Below, one piece after another: positions 8,461 to 20,641 of a DNA stretch of 64,000 nt. Origin of the DNA: Parabacteroides massiliensis (lineage in GTDB: Bacteria; Bacteroidota; Bacteroidia; Bacteroidales; Tannerellaceae); contig NZ_LT700191.1 of assembly GCF_900155425.1 (NCBI RefSeq), positions 483,918 to 547,917 on the forward strand, given 5' to 3'. How positions within the stretch are numbered: the stretch's first letter is position 1; each line of letters begins with the position of its first letter. The position numbers and the translations under genes were made by a program. The notes beneath the pieces are model-generated. The model made no database searches, was not told where the DNA came from, and was given only the letters and a program-made list of their open reading frames with translations.

Positions 8461-9627
8461 ATGAAGAACAGAAAATTAAGAATGGGAATGGTTGGCGGAG
8501 GAAGTGACGCCTTTATCGGAGCGATCCACCGTCGCGCAGCCTTTATGGACAATCAGATTGAATTAGTTTGCGGATGTTTCAGCGTAGACCCTGAAATATC
8601 CAAAAGTTCCGGTTTATCTTACTTCTTGCCGGAAGACCGGATTTACAGCACTTACAAAGAAATGTTCGAACACGAAATGACCTTGCCGGAAGGAGAACGG
8701 ATGGATTTCGTCACGATCGTGACTCCCAACCGCTGGCATTTCGAACCGGCTATGATGGCGCTCGAAAGAGGGTTCCATGTGGTCGTGGATAAACCGATGA
8801 CGTTCTCGCTCGAAGAGGCCAAACAACTGCAGAAAAAAGTGGAAGAAACGGGGCTCGTGCTGGCTCTGACACATGTATACTCGGCCTACCCGGCTGTAAA
8901 AGAAGCAAAAGCCCGTATTGCAAAAGGCGAACTCGGAAAATTACGCCGCGTTTATGTGGAATATACACAAGGATGGCTTTCCGAACGTATCGAATTGTTG
9001 GGAGGCAACAACGCCGGATGGCGCACAGACCCGAAGCGTTCCGGCAAAGCGGGCTGCATAGGCGATATCGGTACACATGCCTGGCATTTGAGCGAATATA
9101 TTACCGGCCTGAAAGTCAAGGAACTTTGTGCCGACCTGAAAGCATTCGTCCCCGGACGTCCGATCGACGACGACGGAGCAGCATTCCTCCGCTACGAAAA
9201 CGATGTGACAGGCGTTTTGACCGCTACCCAGATCGGGACAGGCGAAGCGAATAATATCCGTATCCGTGTTTATGGTGAAAAAGGCGGATTGGAATGGCGC
9301 CAGATGGAGCCGAACACGCTGACCTTGAAATGGAGAGACCGCCCGACTGAAATATTGAATATTGGCAACAACGGCTACCTGACCCCCGAAGCCCTGTGGA
9401 ACACCCGAACACCGGCAGGACATCCGGAAGGTTTCATCGAAGCTTTTGCCAATATCTACCGTAATTTCTCACTGACCGTCAGAGCGATCAAAAACGGCGA
9501 AACGCCCAGTGGAGACTGCTTGGACTTCCCGACCGTATACGATGGCGTGAGAGGCATGCAATTCATTGAAACAATGGTTGAAGCCGGATATAACGACAAT
9601 GTAAAATGGCAAAAATGGATTGATTGA
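8461..9627 (+). CDS. Gfo/Idh/MocA-family oxidoreductase, cytosolic
   Basis: A 388-aa NAD(P)-dependent sugar oxidoreductase without a signal peptide. The N-terminal Rossmann fold (MGMVGGGSDAFIGAIHR) is followed by the nucleotide/substrate motif VVVDKP (a variant of the usual EKP, about residues 103-108) and the C-terminal sheet domain with GDIGTHAWHL around residue 202, whose Asp and His are the usual catalytic pair. Relatives in this branch oxidise inositol-like or N-acetyl sugars. It lies 31 bases upstream of the beta-galactosidase gene and probably processes a released sugar. Unlike the three other family members in the window it lacks a Tat signal. Confidence 0.9.
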   Translation: MKNRKLRMGMVGGGSDAFIGAIHRRAAFMDNQIELVCGCFSVDPEISKSSGLSYFLPEDRIYSTYKEMFEHEMTLPEGERMDFVTIVTPNRWHFEPAMMALERGFHVVVDKPMTFSLEEAKQLQKKVEETGLVLALTHVYSAYPAVKEAKARIAKGELGKLRRVYVEYTQGWLSERIELLGGNNAGWRTDPKRSGKAGCIGDIGTHAWHLSEYITGLKVKELCADLKAFVPGRPIDDDGAAFLRYENDVTGVLTATQIGTGEANNIRIRVYGEKGGLEWRQMEPNTLTLKWRDRPTEILNIGNNGYLTPEALWNTRTPAGHPEGFIEAFANIYRNFSLTVRAIKNGETPSGDCLDFPTVYDGVRGMQFIETMVEAGYNDNVKWQKWID

Positions 9628-9652
9628 AATCCCGAAAAAACGTAATAAATAA

Positions 9653-12757
<3,105 letters not shown>

Positions 12758-12772
12758 ACAGTAATAATAAAA

Positions 12773-12815
12773 GAGCTTGTCCCCTCTTCTTCAATGGAAA
12801 TAAGGGGATAAGCTC
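12773..12815 (+). terminator. Terminator hairpin after the GH2 gene
   Basis: GAGCTTGTCCCCT at 12773-12785 pairs with AGGGGATAAGCTC at 12803-12815 (12 of 13 pairs plus one wobble). It sits 16 bases past the stop. Confidence 0.7.
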
Positions 12816-12970
12816 TCCTTTACAAAAAATTGATAAAAAAGCATAACCTCTATACATATTTCGTTAAATAGCGGGTATAAACTTTTATTTTATATAGAAA
12901 AGAACTACTTTTATTGCCGATTTTTAAATCTAATTCAGGACTAATTGTAAAATCGTTTACCATAAAACAA

Positions 12971-14554
12971 ATGGCTACTAACAACAATTCTAATCGTTAT
13001 CCTTCCGGGAAAAGAGGGAAATTTTTCAAAGGAAAAACTTTCTTTCTTTTAGTCGGGCTACTTCTTGGTGCAGGCATCATGGTTGCCGTATACAAAACAT
13101 CTGTTTACTTTTCTTCCGATGAATCCTGTATGATGTGCCATGTTCACCCGCATGCAGAAGACAGTTGGAAACTTTCCAAACATGTAAATAACGGAAGTGG
13201 CGTTAAAACTCATTGTGTTGCTTGTCACCTTCCGCCTCAAAGCGACACTTGGAATCATTATACGGCTAAAGCCAAATTAGGCTTGAAAGACGTATGGTCT
13301 TTCATGACAAAAGACAGTGCGGATTTCGACTGGAACACCAAGTCGGAACTGGAACATGCCGTCAAATTTATTCCGAACGAATCCTGTAAAGAATGCCATC
13401 AGAACCTGTTCCCGGAAGGGATTAACCAAGATGGCATCACAGCTCACCTTTATTATGACGAAAACGAAAAGAAATTGGACCTGCAGTGTATCAGCTGTCA
13501 CCTCGACGCCGGACACTACAATCCGGATTACAAGCACGGCAAATTAGCCGGCATTCCCGGTGCCGCCACGGCTGCCATCGACACCAGCCTTTATTTCAAG
13601 ACAGCGACACCGGTCACCTCTTTTACCGACTATACGGAACAAATACCGGGTACGGCCGTCGCTTTCAAAATGGTTGCCATTCCGGGCGGTACATTCAAAA
13701 TGGGTAGCCCCGATAAAGAACCGTTCCATAAGGCAGATGAAGCTCCGGTCCGAAACGTTACGGTCAGTCCGTTCTTCATGGCAGAAGTAGAAGTCACTTG
13801 GGATCAATACTGGGCTTTCTACGGACAAACCATGAGTGAAGGACGTACTCCTCCCGAAACCGTATATGCAAACAACAGCAATCCTGATGTCGATGCCATT
13901 TCCGGCCCGACTCCTCCGTTCGGTTTCCCCGATCAAGGATGGGGTGGCGGTGATCGTCCGGCTATCACAATGACCCACTATGCTGCAGAAACATTCTGCC
14001 AGTGGTTGTCTAAAAAAACAGGAAAGAAATACCGTCTGCCGACCGAAGCAGAATGGGAATATGCAGCCCGTGGAGGAACGGAAACTCCTTATTTCTTCAC
14101 CGGGAATCCGAAAGATTTTTCAGACGAGGGATTCTGGCGTAAGTTCTTCGATGCAAAAACAGACAGCATCAGTTCATTCGTGATTTACGCGAAGAACAGC
14201 AAGAACAGGACTCAGGAACCGGGAGAAGTGAAAGCGAACCCGTTCGGTTTGAAAAACATGTTGGGTAACGTAATGGAATATTGTGCCGACAAATATGATC
14301 CGCAGGCTTACGGCAAAGGTGGCGAAAACGTGACCGACCCGTTAGTCACAGAAGGAGAAGAATGGGTTGTTCGCGGTGGCAACTACACGTCCGATGCAGC
14401 AGATGTCCGTTCTGCAGCTCGCGACTACACCAAGCATGACGCCTGGTTGAAGACAGACCCGCAGCAACCGAAGAGTATCTGGTGGTATTCGGATATCCGC
14501 GGTATCGGTTTCCGTGTGGTTTGCGAACCGGATCCGGCAATTGGAGCGAAATAA
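12971..14554 (+). CDS. NrfH/NapC-like tetrahaem cytochrome fused to a SUMF1/FGE-like domain
   Basis: A 527-aa two-part protein. Residues 23-43 are one membrane anchor. Four haem c motifs follow: C53MMCH, C82VACH, C139KECH and C173ISCH, the number and spacing seen in NapC/NrfH quinol dehydrogenases. From about 225 to the end is a sulfatase-modifying-factor fold (MVAIPGGTFKMGSP, YRLPTEAEWEYAARGG, NMLGNVMEY, VVRGGNY, GIGFRVV). The cysteine pair of true formylglycine-generating enzymes is absent in the VVRGGNYTSDAADVRSAARD stretch, so this half is probably a binding scaffold, as in GldK-type proteins. A longer start at 12914 adds 19 residues before the basic segment and is less likely. First gene of an operon with Tat-exported oxidoreductase and isomerase genes (gaps 34 and 3 bases), suggesting electron transfer between them and the quinone pool. 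Confidence 0.88.
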   Translation: MATNNNSNRYPSGKRGKFFKGKTFFLLVGLLLGAGIMVAVYKTSVYFSSDESCMMCHVHPHAEDSWKLSKHVNNGSGVKTHCVACHLPPQSDTWNHYTAKAKLGLKDVWSFMTKDSADFDWNTKSELEHAVKFIPNESCKECHQNLFPEGINQDGITAHLYYDENEKKLDLQCISCHLDAGHYNPDYKHGKLAGIPGAATAAIDTSLYFKTATPVTSFTDYTEQIPGTAVAFKMVAIPGGTFKMGSPDKEPFHKADEAPVRNVTVSPFFMAEVEVTWDQYWAFYGQTMSEGRTPPETVYANNSNPDVDAISGPTPPFGFPDQGWGGGDRPAITMTHYAAETFCQWLSKKTGKKYRLPTEAEWEYAARGGTETPYFFTGNPKDFSDEGFWRKFFDAKTDSISSFVIYAKNSKNRTQEPGEVKANPFGLKNMLGNVMEYCADKYDPQAYGKGGENVTDPLVTEGEEWVVRGGNYTSDAADVRSAARDYTKHDAWLKTDPQQPKSIWWYSDIRGIGFRVVCEPDPAIGAK

Positions 14555-14588
14555 TAAATGGTTAATTAATACCTAAAATTACTATATC

Positions 14589-15980
14589 ATGAAGAGAGAA
14601 AACAGTATCAGCAGAAGATCGTTTTTAAAAAGTACAGCTATGGCCGGCGCACTGGGTGCAATCGGTACTGGCAGTGCAAGTGTATTAACCTCATGTGCAG
14701 GTGGCAGCGAAAGTGCAGCAGCAAACAAGCCTTTGAAAGAACCCGGTACTTACTACATTCCGGAATTGCCTGACAAAGCAACGGACGGAAAAGAGCTGAA
14801 AGCCGGTATTATCGGTTGCGGCGGACGTGGTTCCGGTGCTGCAGAAAACTTCCTGGACGCAGCAAACGGCGTAACAGTGGTTGCTGTTGCCGATACATTC
14901 AAGGAACGTGTAGACGCTTTGGCAGACAAACTGAAAGAAAAAGGATGTAATATTCCCGAAGACAAACGCTTCGTTGGTTTGGATGCATACAAACAATTGA
15001 TCGATAGCGGTGTTGATGTTGTCATCATAGCAACTCCTCCCGTATTCCGTCCGGTACATTTCCAATATGCTGTTGAAAAAGGAAAACATTGCTTCTTGGA
15101 AAAACCGATCTGTGTAGACCCGGTAGGTTATCGTACGATTATGGCTACTGCAAAACAGGCACAGGCCAAGAATCTGTGTGTTGTAACAGGTACACAGCGT
15201 CACCACCAGCGTAACTATGTCGAATCATACAAGAAGATCATGGAAGGTGCTATTGGTGAAATCACTGGCGGTATCGTTTACTGGAATCAGAACATGCTTT
15301 GGTTCCGCGAACGTCAGAAAGAATGGAACGATTGCGAATACATGATTAAAGACTGGGTAAACTGGAAATGGTTATCCGGAGACCATATCGTAGAACAGCA
15401 TGTACACAACATCGACGTATTTACATGGTTCAGCGGTTTGAAACCGGTTAAGGCCGTTGGTTTCGGTTCTCGTCAGCGTCGTATCACTGGTGACCAGTAT
15501 GACAACTTCAGCATTGATTTCACGATGGAGAACGGTATCCACATGCACAGTATGTGTCGCCAGATCGACGGATGCGTGAACAATGTAAGCGAATTTATTC
15601 AAGGAACAAAGGGTTCATGGTCTACTGCCAACGGTGAAACAGTAATCAAGGACAACGCCGGTAACGTTGTTTGGAAATACGATTCGGAAGCAGAAAAAGC
15701 CCAATACAAACAGACCAATCCGTACGTATTGGAACATGTAAACTGGGTAAACTGTATCCGTGGCGGCAAACCTATCGAACAGGCTTCCGAAACAGCAGTA
15801 GCCAACATGGCAGCTATCATGGGACGTGAATCAGCATATACAGGAGCAGAAACAACATGGGATGCCATGACCGCTTCACCTATAGATTACACTCCGAAAG
15901 ACTTGAACTTAGGTAAGATGGATATGAGCGGATTTACGGTTCCGGTTCCGGGAAAACCTCGTGAAGAAAAGAAAAAATAA
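14589..15980 (+). CDS. Gfo/Idh/MocA oxidoreductase, Tat-exported lipoprotein
   Basis: A 463-aa NAD(P)-dependent sugar oxidoreductase. The N-terminus has the twin-arginine motif SRRSFLKS and a lipobox LTSCAGG, so the folded, cofactor-loaded enzyme is exported and lipid-anchored. The Rossmann motif is AGIIGCGGRGSGAAENF (about residue 74), the EKP motif is FLEKPICVDP, and the C-terminal domain contains GDHIVEQHVHNIDVFTWF with catalytic-type Asp and His. It lies three bases from the TIM-barrel gene and follows the cytochrome-SUMF1 gene. In gut Bacteroidetes such exported oxidoreductases work with TIM-barrel partners in the 3-keto-glycoside route of glycan cleavage, which is the most plausible role; the substrate is unknown. 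Confidence 0.9.
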   Translation: MKRENSISRRSFLKSTAMAGALGAIGTGSASVLTSCAGGSESAAANKPLKEPGTYYIPELPDKATDGKELKAGIIGCGGRGSGAAENFLDAANGVTVVAVADTFKERVDALADKLKEKGCNIPEDKRFVGLDAYKQLIDSGVDVVIIATPPVFRPVHFQYAVEKGKHCFLEKPICVDPVGYRTIMATAKQAQAKNLCVVTGTQRHHQRNYVESYKKIMEGAIGEITGGIVYWNQNMLWFRERQKEWNDCEYMIKDWVNWKWLSGDHIVEQHVHNIDVFTWFSGLKPVKAVGFGSRQRRITGDQYDNFSIDFTMENGIHMHSMCRQIDGCVNNVSEFIQGTKGSWSTANGETVIKDNAGNVVWKYDSEAEKAQYKQTNPYVLEHVNWVNCIRGGKPIEQASETAVANMAAIMGRESAYTGAETTWDAMTASPIDYTPKDLNLGKMDMSGFTVPVPGKPREEKKK

Positions 15981-15983
15981 TAT

Positions 15984-16925
15984 ATGGTACTGAACAGAAG
16001 AAATTTTTTAAAAACAACTCTGGCTGGCGCAGCTGTAGCAGCCGGTAGTTCAGCTCTTGTTGCTTGCGGCGGCAAAGTCGCTTCTGCAGAAGGTTGTACG
16101 GCAGAAAAGGGATCATGCCCCAACTGCAAAGCCGAGTTGAAATTATCTTTTCAGGAAGGGATCGCACCGGGTGACAACCTCAACGAAAAGTTTGACTACA
16201 TGGAAAAGTTAGGCGTTGTAGGTTTTGAACCGGGTGGACGCGGCCTGAAAGATCGTGTAAAAGAGATCAAGGAAGCACTGAACGGGCGCAATATCCAAGT
16301 GAGCGCCATCTGTGCAGGTTTCCAGGGTTTCATCCTCTCGACAGATCCGGCAATCCAAAAGCAGTGTATGGATACGATGAAAGAGATCATTGCTCCAGCA
16401 GGCGAATTAGGTTCTACGGGAGTGATTATCGTTCCGGCTTTCAACGGTCAGAAACCGGCTATGCCTCATACACAAGAGACACGTGACTTCTTGTGCGAAC
16501 AGTTCAACGAGATGGGCAACTTCGCAAAAGAACACGGGACAACAGTCATCTTTGAACCGCTCAACAGAAAAGAAGCATTCTATCTCCGCCAGGTAGCGGA
16601 TGCCGCTTCTATCTGCCGCGACATCAACAATCCGGGTGTACGCTGTATGGGTGACTTCTGGCACATGACCTGGGAAGAAACGTCTGATATGGGAGCATTC
16701 CTTTCTGCAGGCGAATACCTGCAACATGTCCACGTAGCCAGCCGTAAACGCCGCAGCATGCCGGGTGAAGACGGAGAAGCAGACAACTATGTCAACGGCT
16801 TCAAAGGACTGAAAATGTTGGGTTACGACAAATATGTAAGTTTCGAATGCGGATGTCAGGGAGACCGGAATGTTTTGGTTCCTGCCGCAGTGGAATTGCT
16901 ACGTAAACAATGGGAAGAAGCATAA
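15984..16925 (+). CDS. TIM-barrel sugar isomerase/epimerase-like, Tat lipoprotein
   Basis: A 313-aa AP-endonuclease-2/xylose-isomerase-like barrel. A twin-arginine motif (NRRNFLKT) and lipobox (LVACGGK) target it to the periplasmic side. Metal-binding positions are visible as ViFEPLNRKEAF (Glu), GVRCMGDFWHM (Asp, His), LQHVHVASRKRR (His) and YVSFECGC (Glu). It starts three bases after the oxidoreductase stop and ends three bases before the next start, so these genes are translationally linked. Relatives epimerise keto-sugars or cleave 3-keto-glycosides, consistent with the preceding oxidoreductase. The exact reaction is inferred from context. Confidence 0.85.
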   Translation: MVLNRRNFLKTTLAGAAVAAGSSALVACGGKVASAEGCTAEKGSCPNCKAELKLSFQEGIAPGDNLNEKFDYMEKLGVVGFEPGGRGLKDRVKEIKEALNGRNIQVSAICAGFQGFILSTDPAIQKQCMDTMKEIIAPAGELGSTGVIIVPAFNGQKPAMPHTQETRDFLCEQFNEMGNFAKEHGTTVIFEPLNRKEAFYLRQVADAASICRDINNPGVRCMGDFWHMTWEETSDMGAFLSAGEYLQHVHVASRKRRSMPGEDGEADNYVNGFKGLKMLGYDKYVSFECGCQGDRNVLVPAAVELLRKQWEEA

Positions 16926-16928
16926 AAT

Positions 16929-17639
16929 ATGCCATTAGTCTATCCTAATATGCAAATGAGTGAGGTGGTGGAAGAGCACCCCTCACTCATTCCTGTCATT
17001 AACCGTTTTGGAATCCGCCTGGGTTTAGGCGACAAATCGGTCAAGGCTGTTTGTGAAGAATACCGGTTGGATACCGATTTCCTGTTGATGATGATCAACA
17101 CGTTCCTCAACGAAGAATATTTCCCGGAAAAGAAACTACAAACGTTCCATACCTCACAAATCATCGATTATCTGACTAAAACCAATCAGTATTACCAGCG
17201 TTACCAAATCCCAAATATAGAAAGGCATCTCGGTTCGTTCATATCGATGAGTACGCCGGGAAACAACATCCTCAACCTGATCGGTAAGTTTTTCTCTTCT
17301 TTCAAAGAAGAGCTGACCTCCCGTATCGAAAAGGACGACCGAATCTGGTTCCCCTATTGCCTGTCATTAAGCGAAAAGCTGAAAGAGTATCAATCTTCCG
17401 GGCAGATAGAAGCATTACATCTCGGAACGGAACAACGATTGGAAGACCCGATAGAGGCCCTGTTGGCAGATCTGAAAAGCATCATGGTCAAGCATCTTTC
17501 CGGCGACTATAACGAAAACTTGTGTTACGCTGTTATATTTGCCATCAGCAGCCTGGAAAAAGATATCAAACAACACAACCGCATCCGCTACCGGATACTG
17601 ACACCGATGGTTTCGGCTATGGAAAAGTTGTGTATTTAA
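16929..17639 (+). CDS. RIC/ScdA-like protein with degenerate di-iron site
   Basis: A 236-aa protein. Residues 5-60 (VVEEHPSLIPVINRFGIRLGLGDKSVKAVCEEY) fit the ScdA N-terminal domain (DUF542) of the RIC/YtfE iron-sulfur repair family. The rest is a four-helix hemerythrin-like bundle (IIDYLTKTNQYYQRYQIPNI; EELTSRIEKDDRIWFPYC; SSLEKDIKQHNRIRYRILTP). At the positions where RIC has iron-binding histidines and glutamates, this protein shows Asn, Tyr, Arg and Asp, so the di-iron centre is probably lost. It is tightly coupled upstream to the TIM-barrel gene and precedes a LuxR-type regulator by 11 bases. A sensing or partner-binding role is more likely than nitrosative repair; this is inference. Confidence 0.7.
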   Translation: MPLVYPNMQMSEVVEEHPSLIPVINRFGIRLGLGDKSVKAVCEEYRLDTDFLLMMINTFLNEEYFPEKKLQTFHTSQIIDYLTKTNQYYQRYQIPNIERHLGSFISMSTPGNNILNLIGKFFSSFKEELTSRIEKDDRIWFPYCLSLSEKLKEYQSSGQIEALHLGTEQRLEDPIEALLADLKSIMVKHLSGDYNENLCYAVIFAISSLEKDIKQHNRIRYRILTPMVSAMEKLCI

Positions 17640-17650
17640 TAAACAACCGG

Positions 17651-18232
17651 ATGCATCGCAACAAGCAAATAGCGATTATATTGCCCGACACGCTACAGAG
17701 TATCGGCCTGCAAAGCATGCTGACCGATTATTTTCCTCCGGTAGAGATCAGCCACTACCCCACATTCGAGGCGTTATCGGCTTCCGGCAACGATACGTTC
17801 GATTACTATTTCACAAATGCTGCATCATTTGTCCTTTATGCAGACTTTTTCCTCCCTCGCCGGAGCAAGACAATGATCCTGATCGACGGTGTGGAAAGCG
17901 AAGGGGGAGTATCGGCTACTACTAACCATATCACGATCAAGGCCTCGCAAGAAATCATCATCGAACAACTGGAACAACTTTTCACCGGTGATAACAACAG
18001 CATTTCCAGCGAAAGCAACAAAGAACTGTCCACCCGCGAAACAGATGTCCTCCAGCTAATCGTCAAAGGCAGTACCAACAAAGAAATCGCCGATAAGCTG
18101 AACATCAGCCTGAACACTGTCCTCAGCCACCGCAAGAACATCACCACCAAGCTCGGAATCAAAACCGTTTCGGGACTCACCTTCTATGCCATTATGAACG
18201 GCATTATTTCAGGCGATGACATCGAACTTTAA
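17651..18232 (+). CDS. LuxR-type regulator with atypical receiver-like domain
   Basis: A 193-aa protein starting at the ATG at 17651; an upstream in-frame start at 17522 would overlap the previous gene by 118 bases and is rejected. Residues 1-110 resemble a response-regulator receiver (QIAIILPDTLQSIGLQSMLTDYF) but lack the phosphorylatable Asp: the equivalent strand reads FDYYFTNAASF. Residues 122-185 are a LuxR/FixJ HTH (ELSTRETDVLQLIVKGSTNKEIADKL, then NTVLSHRKNITTKLGI). It immediately precedes a 20-bp palindrome and a TonB receptor gene. It is therefore a candidate activator of that receptor, controlled by something other than phosphorylation. Confidence 0.82.
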   Translation: MHRNKQIAIILPDTLQSIGLQSMLTDYFPPVEISHYPTFEALSASGNDTFDYYFTNAASFVLYADFFLPRRSKTMILIDGVESEGGVSATTNHITIKASQEIIIEQLEQLFTGDNNSISSESNKELSTRETDVLQLIVKGSTNKEIADKLNISLNTVLSHRKNITTKLGIKTVSGLTFYAIMNGIISGDDIEL

Positions 18233-18252
18233 AATCACTACATGTAGTGATT
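18233..18252. promoter_or_regulatory. Perfect 20-bp palindrome, likely LuxR-type operator
   Basis: AATCACTACATGTAGTGATT is its own reverse complement. Its centre lies about 43 bases before the start site predicted from TTCCTTTG (18274-18281), the usual place for a LuxR-family activator dimer. Confidence 0.6.
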
Positions 18253-18316
18253 GATTCCCATTCATCTTTACCGTTCCTTTGCAGTCGTAAAATACTAACA
18301 ATTCATAATTAATACG

Positions 18317-20641
18317 ATGAATCTACGCTATCTGTATATCCTTGTTGCAGGCACTTTTATGTGTTTGCAACCGATTAAAGCCGAACGGACGAATGAAAAT
18401 GTAAACGACACGATCAAGACCTATAACATAGGTGAGGTGATCATCACTTCTTCCACCAAAGAGACGAACGACCTTCGTACTCTCCCCGGAGCCATATCCA
18501 TTCTTTCTCCCCAAGCGATAGCAGCCAGGCAGATAGACGCCCTCAAGGATATCAGTGCTTTCGTCCCCAACCTTTACATGCCGGACTACGGTTCGAAAAT
18601 GACTTCGGCCATTTATATACGTGGAATCGGAGCGCGGAGCAGCGGACAATCCATCGGATTATATGTCGACAACGTCCCCTACCTGGATAAAAGCGCTTTT
18701 GATTTCGAACTGAACGACATCCAACGCATCGAGGTTTTACGGGGACCGCAAGGAACGCTCTACGGACGTAATGCTATGGGAGGCATCGTCAACATCTATA
18801 CCCTCTCTCCTCTCGATTACCAAGGAACAAAAGTCTCGATGTCGATGGGCAATTACGGGACGGCCCAAGCCAAAGTTTCCCAATACAGCAAACTCGGAGA
18901 AAACATAGGGATCTCGCTAAGCGGATATTACGACCGTAACGACGGCTTTTTCATCAACGAATACAACGGTTCAAAAGCCGATAAAGAAGAATCGGCAGGC
19001 GGCCGTTTCAAACTGGACTGGCATATTACGGATCATCTGAAAGCGCAATATGCATTCAACTATGACTATGTAACCCAAAAAGCCTTCCCTTACGGGAAAT
19101 ACGACCCGCAGACCGGAACTGTGCAACCGATCCGCATCAACGACCCGAGTTCCTACTGGCGGCGTACACTGAACAACAGTTTGTACCTGGAATGGAAAAC
19201 AAACCGTTTCATTCTCTCCTCCACCACGGCCTACCAATATCTGAGAGACGACATGAAGATGGACCAGGACTATACGGAACGGTCTGTTTTCACCCTCCAC
19301 CAAAAACAGAAACAATATGCCTGGAGCGAAGAACTGGTGATCAAATCCAATACAAAAAGCAATTATCAATGGAGCTTCGGCGCCTACGGTTTTTATAACA
19401 GCCTGAACACAGACGGTCCGGTCGTCTTCAAGAAAGACGGACTGACAGGGATTTTGCAAAAAGCGTTCGACGACATTCTGGCGAATAACCCGAGAGCGCC
19501 GAAACTGACCGTCCAGGGAGACGAATTGAACCAAATCTATTTTCCCGGAAACTTCGACACCCCGACTCACGGTTTCGCCGCCTTCCACCAATCGACCTAC
19601 AATAACCTCTTCGTCGAGGGCCTTTCCATCACTGCCGGTATCCGTCTGGACTACGAGAAGGCCAGCCTGGACTATCACTCGGCGGTAGACAGCATGAAGA
19701 TCGGTGTGGAAATGGGACCGATGAAGATGACACTCCCGGTCACGACAACTATGGACGGCAACATCTCCCAGGATTTCCTGCAAGTTTTGCCGAAAGTTTC
19801 GCTCCGTTACCAGTGCACCCCCGAAACATTCACGTATGTATCGGTCGCCAAAGGATATAAGACAGGCGGATATAACGTGCAGATGTTCGGCGACCTGGTT
19901 CAGGCGCAGGCCAAATACGAACTGATGTCCCAATTCGCTCCCGACAAAGCCGAGCAACCGAGCGAAGTGAAAGAGGTCGCTTCCTACAAACCGGAGCATA
20001 GCTGGAATTATGAAACCGGCATCCGCAGCGAACTGATCCAAGGCAGGCTGAGTGCAGAACTGACACTCTTCTACATGGACATCCGCGACATCCAACTGAC
20101 CAGCTTTGCCGAGAACGGCAGCGGGCGCCTGATTACCAACGGAGGAAAAGCATACAGTTACGGCGTGGAACTGAGCCTGCGCGGCCGTATCATGGACGGG
20201 CTGACCGCAGACTTCAACTATGGGTTTACCCGTGCCACTTTCCGCGACTACATCTTCACGGACAAGGACGAAAACAGCCAGATCGTGAAAACGGACTGTA
20301 AGGATAATTTCATTCCTTACACACCGCGCCATACCGTCAGCATGGGGTTGCAATACACCAAACTGCTCCACCGGAAAATGATCGACCAGTTTACCGCATC
20401 CGCCCAGTTCACCGGAGCCGGCAAGATTTTCTGGACAGAGAAAAACGACATCAGCCAGCCGTTCTACGGCCTCGTCAATGCCAAAGTGGGTGTCCGCAAG
20501 GGAATCGTCAATCTGAACCTGTGGAGCCGCAACATCACCAACACGAACTATCAGGCATTCTATTTCGAATCGTTCAACCAATCGTTCATCCAGAAAGGCA
20601 AACCTTTCCAGATCGGAGGCGAAATAACAGTAACATTCTAA
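18317..20641 (+). CDS. TonB-dependent outer-membrane receptor
   Basis: A 774-aa receptor. A signal peptide (residues 1-23) precedes a TonB-box-like segment (TYNIGEVIITSSTKE), a plug domain (LPGAISILSPQAI to LRGPQGTLYGRNAMGGIVNI, a conserved plug signature) and a beta-barrel ending in EITVTF. It has no carboxypeptidase-like domain, STN domain or SusD partner, so it resembles siderophore, haem or small-molecule receptors rather than SusC. A palindrome and TTCCTTTG promoter element precede it. The neighbouring LuxR regulator and degenerate RIC protein hint at metal- or redox-responsive uptake. The ligand is unknown. Confidence 0.88.
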   Translation: MNLRYLYILVAGTFMCLQPIKAERTNENVNDTIKTYNIGEVIITSSTKETNDLRTLPGAISILSPQAIAARQIDALKDISAFVPNLYMPDYGSKMTSAIYIRGIGARSSGQSIGLYVDNVPYLDKSAFDFELNDIQRIEVLRGPQGTLYGRNAMGGIVNIYTLSPLDYQGTKVSMSMGNYGTAQAKVSQYSKLGENIGISLSGYYDRNDGFFINEYNGSKADKEESAGGRFKLDWHITDHLKAQYAFNYDYVTQKAFPYGKYDPQTGTVQPIRINDPSSYWRRTLNNSLYLEWKTNRFILSSTTAYQYLRDDMKMDQDYTERSVFTLHQKQKQYAWSEELVIKSNTKSNYQWSFGAYGFYNSLNTDGPVVFKKDGLTGILQKAFDDILANNPRAPKLTVQGDELNQIYFPGNFDTPTHGFAAFHQSTYNNLFVEGLSITAGIRLDYEKASLDYHSAVDSMKIGVEMGPMKMTLPVTTTMDGNISQDFLQVLPKVSLRYQCTPETFTYVSVAKGYKTGGYNVQMFGDLVQAQAKYELMSQFAPDKAEQPSEVKEVASYKPEHSWNYETGIRSELIQGRLSAELTLFYMDIRDIQLTSFAENGSGRLITNGGKAYSYGVELSLRGRIMDGLTADFNYGFTRATFRDYIFTDKDENSQIVKTDCKDNFIPYTPRHTVSMGLQYTKLLHRKMIDQFTASAQFTGAGKIFWTEKNDISQPFYGLVNAKVGVRKGIVNLNLWSRNITNTNYQAFYFESFNQSFIQKGKPFQIGGEITVTF

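Noticed and set aside
12971-14554. SUMF1 domain as the activator of the sulfatase at 51148
   Set aside because: That sulfatase is serine-type, which needs a radical-SAM maturase, and the SUMF1 domain lacks the FGE cysteines.
17522-17650. N-terminal extension of the LuxR-type gene
   Set aside because: It overlaps the previous gene by 118 bases and reads as a proline-, histidine- and tyrosine-rich non-domain stretch; the ATG at 17651 is well placed.
18971-20581. 536-codon open frame on the minus strand
   Set aside because: It lies wholly within the TonB receptor gene, has no promoter and shows no domain; its length comes from the codon bias of the real gene.
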